Part shown: positions 55,380-64,000 of the stretch, piece by piece
Layout: each line of letters opens with the position of its first letter
Position numbering within the stretch: the first letter of the stretch is position 1
Source of the DNA: Patiria miniata
Taxonomy: Eukaryota; Echinodermata; Asteroidea; Valvatida; Asterinidae
Direction of reading: 5' to 3'
DNA length: 64,000 nt
NCBI RefSeq assembly: GCF_015706575.1
Contig: NW_024037065.1
Location: 5,518,001 to 5,582,000 of the forward strand
The notes under the pieces: generated by a model
Told to the model about the DNA's origin: nothing
What the model saw: only the letters and a program-made list of their open reading frames with translations
Database searches by the model: none
Program-made: the position numbers and the translations under genes

Positions 55380-56572
55380 AAGACTTAACGCCAAGCAGAA
55401 TTGCAAACACGGTGTCCCCGAATCATCATGGAAGTGAACGGACAATGTTGGGTATGTTCTGTTGGTGACTTTGTGAAGACCCTCAACTGTGAAATGATGA
55501 AGGATTTTTGCTCGGTTTCATTTTTCTCTTTCATAGATTCCTGGCAAATCTTTACATCCTTTATTGAAAGAAGCTGCAGACAGTTACCAGAACAACACGT
55601 GCAGTTTAAAATGTCCAGAGGGGTAACACCGACATTCATGTGATGTCTCGGCCTCTTTGCAGGTGTCGATGACGCACATGGATATGCAGGTCCTCGTTTA
55701 AGCGTGTCTTCAAAATCTGTAATGATACGAAATAGAAGATCGTCACCGTTTTCACCGTATGCTAATGTAACGTTTGGAATCTTTGAATTATGCATTAAAG
55801 AACATTTCTTCCTTGTCTGCGTAGGCCTAACTTTTTATTCGGTGTGATTTTCCGAATTTGTTTCGAAGTGCAGAGTGAACCCTTCGAAATTGTCCCCAAA
55901 CACTATAGAAAATAATTTTCTGACAAACTTCTAGTTGGGTATGACATGTATGAGTAGAGGTAGGCCCTAATGATTGTTTAACAGAATATATCAACTTTAC
56001 AGAGATGTATTCAAGTGTCCAACATAAAGGAACGCTCCGCCGATTTTGTGCCCAATTTCTGGACGACATCGTTTTTGAAGTTCGGATTAAATTTCATGTC
56101 ACCGAAATTGTTCACAGAGGTTAAATAACAAGCATTAATAAAAGTACGACTATACTCCAACATGGAGGGATGCACTCACTGGAAGAAGTACCAGTACTGG
56201 CAACACTACCATGACTACATAAGGAATGTCGGGGCAAACATTGAAGTGCACCACGTTAGGGAACACAACATTGTAAATGTTTGTTTATATCTGCAGCAAA
56301 ATAATACAGTATCAATAAATGAAATGCAGTGGAATGCATTTAAATTTGTCTTACCCAGAAAAGATGATGCATCTGAATAGGGGGTCTCATCTTCATCACA
56401 GTCTTGCTGAAGGGTTGACCACTCGAACGACTCGTCAATGTGACTGTCAAAGAAGTCTTTGTCATTCGTTGTCTCTCTTGAAATCGAAAGCACGTCGTTG
56501 TTCAAATCACAAGTTGTCGTAATCTAAGTCACACGTCGTGCCGTTACTATTAAGACTGCAATTCGCATCCAT
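55380..56572 (-). CDS. Transposon-type protein, Cys-rich N-terminal part, two exon-like blocks
   Basis: Block 1 (56572-56355) starts MDANCSLNSNG, is acidic (QQDCDEDETPYSDASS) and ends at a GTAAGA donor, with one frame change near 56505. Block 2 (55795-55385) reads LAYGENGDDLLF, TPLDILNCTCCSGNCLQLL, DVKICQESM and GHRVCNSAW. The C.CC...C...L...D...C pattern and a VC..AW end recall N-termini of uncharacterised transposon proteins in invertebrates. It sits between inverted satellite arrays, which supports a mobile unit. CpG-rich DNA lies upstream (56640-56690). No DDE region is seen. Confidence 0.5.
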
Positions 56573-56899
56573 CTCGACAGGTGGTAGACCAGTGCAGCTC
56601 ACAACATGCCGTCCACAAGTGTTCGTGTAACGTTTAGGTACGTACGTGTACGTGTGCTGCGCGTGCTGCGCGCGCTGCGCTTCGTTATGAACTTTTTTTA
56701 AGTAGACTTTCGTCTGTAGTCGAAAGTCGAACCGACTATAAAACGCGGTAGCTGTTTTGTGTACACGTCCCGAATGTATACATTTTGGGGCAACTGTAAA
56801 CATTTCATGAGGCTGAAGAAGTGTGGGGCGCATATAATAACAACATTATTATGGAGCGCCTCGATGATTTTCGCTGATTCCCCACATATTAATTATTTC

Positions 56900-57121
56900 A
56901 TTTTCAACCATTATCCTTTTTCACATACAGGTGCTGCAACGATGGCTGCTATAACAAAGGAACGTTCTGCGATTACCGTGGACTGTGATCAGGACCAAAT
57001 CGCACATGTCAGGGCATCATGCATGATGTTGTTTGGGGATTCAGAATATATATGGGCAAACGCCTGGTGTTGCTATCCCGTCACGGTACTGTTAGCGCAA
57101 TGCAAGGAGTCGACGGTGTAA
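56900..57121 (+). CDS. Possible exon, unknown
   Basis: A TTTTTCACATACAG acceptor precedes GAATMAAITKERSAITVDCD and a frame that runs to TAA at 57121. The sequence is Cys- and Trp-containing without a known domain. Evidence is the acceptor and frame only. Confidence 0.25.
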   Translation: MFNHYPFSHTGAATMAAITKERSAITVDCDQDQIAHVRASCMMLFGDSEYIWANAWCCYPVTVLLAQCKESTV

Positions 57122-58510
57122 ACTAGTTTCAAATACCGTACATTTAAGTGGATCAGTCAGTTCAATAGCTAGTAGGTGATTCTTGAAGTTTTCTAACTTT
57201 GGGGCACAACGGGCCACCTCGGGTAGCAAATTCCAAGCAGGATGTGTTTTGGGGTACAACGACTTCTGTGATAACAGTTCTTATTTGCTGAAAATGCGAT
57301 TGTAGATGAATTTCCCAGTACTCTGACGTGTTTTTGGCCTAAATATAGTTGGTTGTGGTAAATGAAACGATAAGTGATGTTGCTGGGGGCGAGGCCGTGG
57401 GCTTCTTTGTAGATCGACGGTGTAAATTAGGTCTTGTACGTCTGTGTTCAAGGGTGTCCCACTTTAGCTGACTGAGCATTTCGGTAATTATAACACTGAA
57501 AAATGCCTTAAAGGTACCATATCATGATCAATAATGCCACTTTCCACACGTACAGCGTCGACAAAATGCTGGACTTTTGGTGAAACACAGATCCACGATG
57601 TTGGAATCCCGATGCATGCAGGTTATATCATGGTGTCAACCATATCTGTTTGCTTAAACTAGGGTAGCTGACCACCAGGCATAAAGGAAACTGTATTCCT
57701 TTGTGTGCAAAATGAAAAAAAAAATATTTGTCCCGAGAATATCATAGCCAGAGAATATCATAGCTAAACACTTGGATGATGGTGAATTACGTTTTTTTGT
57801 ATCTTGCGATAAATATATAATCATTTTCGTCATGTTTATTGCTCCTCATGGGACACATGCAATTAATGTGTATATGGCACATACATATTGTAATTGGTGT
57901 TAGTACATTGAGACTACTCAAGCTATTGTGAGTGTACATTGGAGTGACCATGCAGGTCAATTTGTAATTGCTGTTTGTTATAGGAGTACATCACGAGCTT
58001 TTATGTTGCACCGTTTTTAAAGATATGTTACGTTACCTCTCATGTTTGTGTTAAAACCCATTTGGTTTTCTCTTGCATCCCCCTTGACACTGTACGTATA
58101 CATTTTTCTCATGCCTGGTTTTCAAAGATTGGTGGTCAAACTTGAATTTTTAAGGTTTTGTTTTTCAGTACAGGCCTTCTGGTCTCGTTGGTCTGGTTTT
58201 CAAAGGTTTGTGGACAAACTCATCCACAACTTAACCTTGATGAAGAGTTTAGATTTAGTTTATATATTTCTGTCTCCTTTGGTCAAAGTCTTGATTGTCA
58301 TAGTTTATATATACATAATATTAGGGGGGGGGGATTCGTACATGGTTGTGTTTTTCAAAGTTACCTTTTTGATAAATCTTTCTTGAAATAAACTTCTTTT
58401 TTTTTCTTTCTGTTGTTGAATTTTAACACTGTCTTTGCTGTCTCTAATCTTCACACACCTGCCAAATATCCTGTCACCCATCACACACTTGGGATAGATA
58501 CATGTATACC
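57122..58510. other. No gene recognised
   Basis: AT-rich interior of the satellite-bounded unit. Frames at 58042-58391 overlap each other over T-rich DNA. A TTTTCAAAGxTTxGTGG.CAAACT word repeats at 58119-58145 and 58197-58222. Confidence 0.45.
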
Positions 58511-58795
58511 GGCTATTCTGAGTGTCAACTGGAATAGCCGGTCACTGATCACACACCGGCTATTCTGAGTGTGCATTGGAATAGCCGGTCAACGATCACA
58601 CACCGGCTATTCTGAGTGTCCGCTGGAATAGCCGGTTACTGATCACACACCGGCTATTCTGAGTGTGCATTGTATAGCCGGTCACTGATCACACACCGGC
58701 TATTCTGAGTGTGCATTGTATAGCCGGTCACTGATCACACACCGGCTATTCTGAGTGTCCGCTGGAATAGCCGGTCACTGATCACACACCGGCCA
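58511..58795. repeat. 47-bp satellite, about six units, inverted orientation
   Basis: Same unit as 54973-55296 in reverse complement (ACCGGCTATTCTGAGTGT, then GGAATAGCCGGTCACTGATC). The two arrays face each other across 3.2 kb. Confidence 0.95.
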
Positions 58796-59112
58796 TGTTC
58801 TCGTTTGAAAATGGAACAGTCTTTTAGAAGTGACACAATAGCCATTCTTTACGCAATAAAAACGGTACAACATAAAATAAAACAAAAAGAAAAGTTTTTA
58901 CTGATGAAAAATAAGGAAATAAAATGGCCTACTACCTTTTTTTAAAGAAATGCGAAAATTCGGATTTTCTGTCTTCATTTCTTGGTATTTCGGAAATGTA
59001 CTGAAAACTCCCGTTTGTGTTACACAATGAATTGCATTTCAAACGAATCTAAATATGAGAAAATACATCTCACTGTGTTTAGGATGGAATTTTGCGTCGG
59101 GGCGATATAAAT

Positions 59113-59255
59113 CAAATTAGGTTTTGCCTTTTACCGACGTTTTTTAAACACTGTATACTCAGTGTGTTACCTCCCGAGTGAAAGTTGGAAAAAAATAACA
59201 CACTGAGTATAGTGTTTTAAAAAAAAGGGTAGGTGAAGGGCAAAAACCTAATTTG
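59113..59255. mobile_element. 143-bp foldback MITE
   Basis: Arms of about 60 bases: CAAATTAGGTTTTGCC...AAACACTGTATACTCAGTGTGTTA pairs with TAACACACTGAGTATAGTGTTTT...GGCAAAAACCTAATTTG around a short CTCCCGAGTGAAAGTTGG loop. No clear target duplication. Confidence 0.8.
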
Positions 59256-61529
59256 AAAATAACACATGTACTTGATTTTATTTGTAAAAAAATAATAGAA
59301 TACAAAATTATGACCGACACATGCAACAGGAGATTCTAGAATCTGTGAATATTGAGTAAATGGTTATTTGCATACGAACCATTAAAATGAAAACATTTAC
59401 TGATACATCAGCCATATGGTTGCGAATGGCGATTTGTAAAGGTTACGTAACACTTAATTTTGAATGAAACTACATGGACACAGACATGGTCACGTTGGCG
59501 GGTGAAATAATTGAAAATCAATTTCTCCAGTTTGAAAGACTGTCTCTTCATGCAACCTTCAGGATGTATTTCCCCTTTAATGATCCAAGTAGGTGCTAAT
59601 TAAGAGTCGTTGTGATATATGTTCATTGCTTTTCGTTGAAATCGGAAAAATAGGCCTCGCTACGTGCAATTTTGACAATATTGTAACACTAGCGTGCGCA
59701 ATATTTATCAATTTTTTTCAAGCCTCGGGAATATTAATGAGGTTCCTATGTCCAATACGGTGTGCAGTAAACAACTACATAAAAATTGGGATGGGCGCTC
59801 TTAAAGTTTTTAAGTTATGATTTTATTTTAAAGATATCTAGAATGTCTAGAAAACCCCTAATTTGCATATATTTACACACGTACTTGTACATACAGCAAG
59901 TGCATGTTGACCTGTAAATACTTGTCCTTGATAGCCCTAATGTTATGTTTCAAATGTTTATATACAGCATCCTGCTAGCTCTAGATAAGGGTGTAACTGG
60001 TGGAGGGGTTGTCATTGGTGGGGGCACGTTAATTGGAAGCAGATATTTTTGTTTTTCACCTAAGCCACCAAACTGCAAAGCAAGATTATTCGTTGTTAAT
60101 AGCAACTTTGTTCAGTTTATATCAGTCCACTTCGTGATTCAACAATGTAAATGACTATACGGCAAGGCAAATTAAATAATACATCAGTTTCAGCAGTACC
60201 AACCACTTCCTTTTCATTCCTTTTTTTTTGGGGGGGGGGGGGTTGGTGGTTATGCTTTTCTTAATAACCCAAATCGTAAAAGCAACATTTGACAGGAGAT
60301 GAATTGCCTCCAACGTATGTTATGTTTTAAATAGATGCCAGTCTTGAAAGAGGCCAGTCTCAGTCCAAGCCATGTTTAAACAAGAGGGTAAGCCTCGTCT
60401 ATCTTTGCAAAGTGACGCTTGGGAGGATCAGCGTTTTTCAAAAAAAAACAAAAACATAGGCTTCATCATGCTCATAAAAGAATGCAAAAGCTTACATACA
60501 TGCATGCAGTCATCTTTCTTCAATAGAATGATAGCCAAAATAGAATGTGTCACATTGACATGGGTCTGGGTACATTACTTCACTGAAACAAAAAATAAAT
60601 CTAATAGCTGTTACACCTGCACAAAACACAATTAAAAACAACCAAGGGGTTAACAAACCTCAGATACTCAATAGACGACCATCCGGCAGGTGAAAAGCCC
60701 GTTGAAACAGCGAGGTTATTTCTTCAGTCACCTTATTTGGAGACTGATCTCTGGACAGCATTATTTTCCCTGTCATCCCAGAAACCGCCAAACGTTCACG
60801 ACTTATGTTCATAGGGCAGACAAGAAATGTCCTTGGAAAGTAATTTCGCCTTGGTTTTCGTAGTCTTGCTTCATTCAGGTCTTCTCATCGCAGATGGCAT
60901 TGGCCATTGATATATCTGCAAAGTGCAAAATGCAATTTGTCACAGGATGTTTGGATAATGTACACAGATTGTAATCATACAGGTTTCTGCTCAGGATGTA
61001 AAATTTGCAAACTGTTGAGGGCGCTGCACTGTTAGGTATGGAGCCCTTGAATTGTCATCCCTCTTGTAGAGATTCTGACATAACTGCGACCAAGTGAAAG
61101 AAACAGGTTCTTCTTGTCCGAAAAGTTAAAAATGTCGGTGATGAGGCATTGTTTTATTCTCTGATTTCTTTTATTATGTAACTGAAAAGACAAATTTGAT
61201 GAAAACTATCAAAAACACACGAAGCTTGGCTACAGTACTGAAGCATTTATTCGGCACGGCATGTACTTATAACAGAACAGCAATGCCATTCTAGAAACAG
61301 CCAACCTGTAAGTACATCGGCCCCTTGGTATAGGAATTAAACTCTTTCTCTTGTACATTCACAAATCCCTTGATACAGCACTAGTTACGTTACAAATTGG
61401 AGGAGGTAGAGATGGAAACATCGATATGATGTGAGGTAAAGCTTGGTGAGAAGGGGAATCTGCTAGGGGTTAGTGTACAGAAGCGCAGCCCAAAACAGTA
61501 CCAGCCTAACAATTAACCTTTGAGGAAAC
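59256..61529. other. No gene recognised
   Basis: AT-rich with T and G runs (60219-60242). 59303-59385 repeats 54220-54305 in direct orientation. Frames at 59593-60635 lack splice context and motifs. Confidence 0.5.
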
Positions 61530-62815
61530 AGCTAAAGATTATGGAATCCATCTCTGATATTACTCACAAGTTTGTCCTTGGAGACTTTAACTATCACGGA
61601 ATACACTGACCATAACAATCAATGCCGGTATCACCTCTGCAGTCTGAACCGCAGGTATTCATGGTCACAACACAAGATCTGCTGCTGGTTCAACATGAGG
61701 AATGTCACAAGAAATAGAGGGGTAAACAAAAGATCATTACTACTTGACCTACCGTTGGTATTCAGCAACGATAACTTCACCGACACTGTCACGCATGCAG
61801 CAGCGGTGGTCAGAAGTGACCATGGCAGCTTACTTCAATCAACAGATATTTGCTATTTTCAAACAATTTGCTCAAACCGAGAAAGACTGAACTGAGCCAC
61901 AGCACAGGTGATTAAGCAGCAATTAAAACATACTTTTTAATGTACCCTGGGATTTCAAGCTAGACACATCAGATTGTGAACGAGCACGGTATTTTGTAAA
62001 GAGTAGCATCATAACACAGTCAAGAATTTGTTCCATCAAGAAATCTTTAAGAACAGATTTACATGTAAGCCACTATGGATGAAAGCAATGTGTAGAAATT
62101 GGTAAAGAAAAAAACACAGGCTACAGGCCTATGAAGTATATAGGAAGACTCAACGTTTAATACAAACTGCTACTTTAAGAAACAAAGAAGATAGTGGGGA
62201 AAAAAGCTTGGATCGGCTGCCTACGAAGCAAAGTTAATAAAAGATTCAAGGAAAGGCCTAAGCAACTGTTCATCTATGCAAGAGCTCAACAAACACTAAT
62301 AATTTGAAAATCCTGACTGGAAGGAGTGGACAAAGAGTTAACAGAGACAGAGGAGTTGGCTGCAAAAGTCTTAAATAGGTTCTTTGAATCTGTATAATAT
62401 TTACCAAATAACCAGATGGAGATGCTCCAGATCTATAGAACCAAGGAATGGGAAAGTAGATCTACTCGACCTTGAGTTGGCCATCGATGATGTCAAGGAA
62501 CAGATGAAAAGTATGAAGCTTGACAAATCACCTGGTCTAGACGTCATCAATCCCTGCTTCTTGAATCTGGGTGCCGAAGAAATGGCCGAACCCCAGTTCA
62601 TAATCTACTGAAATTCCCTAGATGACGGAAAATTGACTTAAATAACGATCAAATGGAAGACAGTCAGGGTAGTTTCCATCTTTATGAAAGGATCTAAAAG
62701 TCAATGGGGAACAACAGGTCAATTAGCCAGACGTCTATCCCATGCAATATTATGAAAGCAATTATCCAAAAGCAATCTGAAGAGCTTGATCTGCAGTTCA
62801 ACAACCGTGTCCAAC
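61530..62815 (+). mobile_element. Decayed LINE, CR1-like, endonuclease end to RT start
   Basis: Pieces in order: FVLGDFNYH (about 61571), LLDLPLVFSNDNFTDTVTHA and VVRSDHGSLL (61740-61830) of the APE endonuclease end; FFESV (about 62380); ELAIDDVKEQMKSMKLDKSP and GLDVINP (62475-62550), the first RT motif; then a WKTV.VVSIF.KGSK segment (62650-62700). Many stops and frame changes show long decay. The 3' part of the RT is missing. Confidence 0.7.
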
Positions 62816-64000
62816 ATAATCATGTGTGAACGGTCAGGACTACGCACGCATGCTAAAATATACGCGCACATGCTCAAGTAATACAAATTGGAAAAATGAC
62901 CGGTGCGCTGCCCCCATGCACCAGCGTCTACGTCTCAAAAGTCTCCCATGGTCATTGCGCCGTTTAAATAATTAGGATCTCATTGGATCCATAGCAATGT
63001 GTTAAAAGACCTGAGACTCAATGGCTTGGTTTAGATAAAGTGGGGAACGTCTACAGAACTAGCCTACTTAATATGAAAGCGCTCATGTAAACAAATCATG
63101 ACGTGTCACGCTTATTCCCCTCTAATGTCTTTGGTAAGTCACATGGTGGCGCTATATTCAAGATGGCTGCGAAGTGCATAAGGGTGCAGACCAGTAAATC
63201 GGTCCGAAATTGCCTACGCCGGCCAAATCACGATTTGCATGCCCTCAAAATCTTCAGTATTTGAGTATGCTCTCGGCCATGAACTTGAGGGTTTGTAAAA
63301 AATATGGGTGGAAGCCGTGCACAGGACTAGGAGCTTGCAGTTCTGTGTAATTTGGATGTTATTTGGACCCTAATAGCGCTCTATTTTGCAATGGAGGCAT
63401 CGTTTTTCAAAATGGCAATGGGCTTCAGGACTATTTTCAGGGGTGATCATCTTCAGATGGAAATTTCTCCTAAAATTCAAGACCCCCCAAACATTGAAAA
63501 GAAAATGAAAGATGATGAAATAAGCTTTCATTTGATGTGTGTCTCGAACACCTTGGAGAGTTGTTAGTATTTTTCCCGAATTTTCCCTTCCTTCCGTCTA
63601 TAACATGTGTAAAGTGCACGGACTTCTGTGATAAGAAGAGCAATGACCCTGCAATGACCTATGCCTTCAAAAAGCGATTAAACATCCTACACTGGGAAAA
63701 TACACATCACTCTATCATTGTCTATCCTAAGCATGGAAAATATTGAAGCATTTACTGCGAAATCAGACTAGTCTGATACTTTGAGTGTGTGTACAGTGAC
63801 AAGTTCTTTCCCTATTAATATTCTTTCCCCATTATTTCTAACCTCTCTCACTAGTTTACTTATTACTAGCTTACACTCGGCCTTGCCGTACTTGCTGTAG
63901 TACTTCCAATGGCAGTAGCACCTGCACTCCTGAGCATGCTGGGGGCGTGCAAGTGGGACCTGAGACAGAGTCTTGCCTTACCGTCGATGATGTAAAATTC
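62816..64000. other. No firm gene; promoter-like patch
   Basis: A CpG-containing patch at 63100-63230 includes CAAGATGGCTGCG (about 63160), a YY1-like start context followed by a short open frame. Frames at 63352-63746 have no motif. Nothing further is supported. Confidence 0.35.

Overview
The window is eukaryotic nuclear DNA. It has no bacterial-style gene packing, coding capacity lies in short exon-like blocks with GT/AG borders, and most of the sequence is transposon-derived. Frequent TACATGTA and TAGGCCTA words, tRNA-derived SINEs ending in (ATT)n, CR1/L2-like LINE tails, a Penelope-like reverse transcriptase and a densovirus-like fossil suggest a marine invertebrate, most likely a deuterostome such as an echinoderm. 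That assignment is inference.

Host-like genes are sparse. They are: a Myb/SANT-type gene with phase-1 introns (407-3006, +), whose middle part is duplicated at 9033-9787; a CpG-rich divergent start at about 11.1 kb with a clear minus-strand first exon; a two-exon psq/CENP-B-type (pogo-derived) DNA-binding gene (24380-23502, -); a TTF-type zinc-finger gene (33179 to 30272, -); a terminal exon at 37006-36790 (-); a four-exon gene whose 150-residue reading is complete in the window (37782-39199, +); and a SAM-like first coding exon (53153-53219, +).

Mobile DNA fills the rest. From left to right: a Penelope-like element split by a 1.27-kb AT-flanked element; three copies of a TTAA-flanked MITE; a SINE; a 4.2-kb inverted-repeat element holding two opposed copies of one transposon protein's C-terminal region; nested iteron-bearing MITEs; a roughly 0.95-kb AT-rich minisatellite; a parvovirus-like fossil; LINE 3' ends; a cluster of hAT, P-like and pogo fragments (34.0-36.6 kb); a ZNF862-like hAT transposase interrupted by a 118-bp Harbinger-like MITE; and a transposon-like unit bounded by inverted 47-bp satellites (55.0-58.8 kb).

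The most unusual signals are four. A related group of MITEs each repeats its own terminal word inside the element, and the word changes between families. The parvovirus NS1-like copy has spliceosome-type borders around its blocks. Perfect hairpins sit just upstream of two minus-strand gene starts. The satellite-bounded unit has inverted inner arrays but directly repeated outer flanks.
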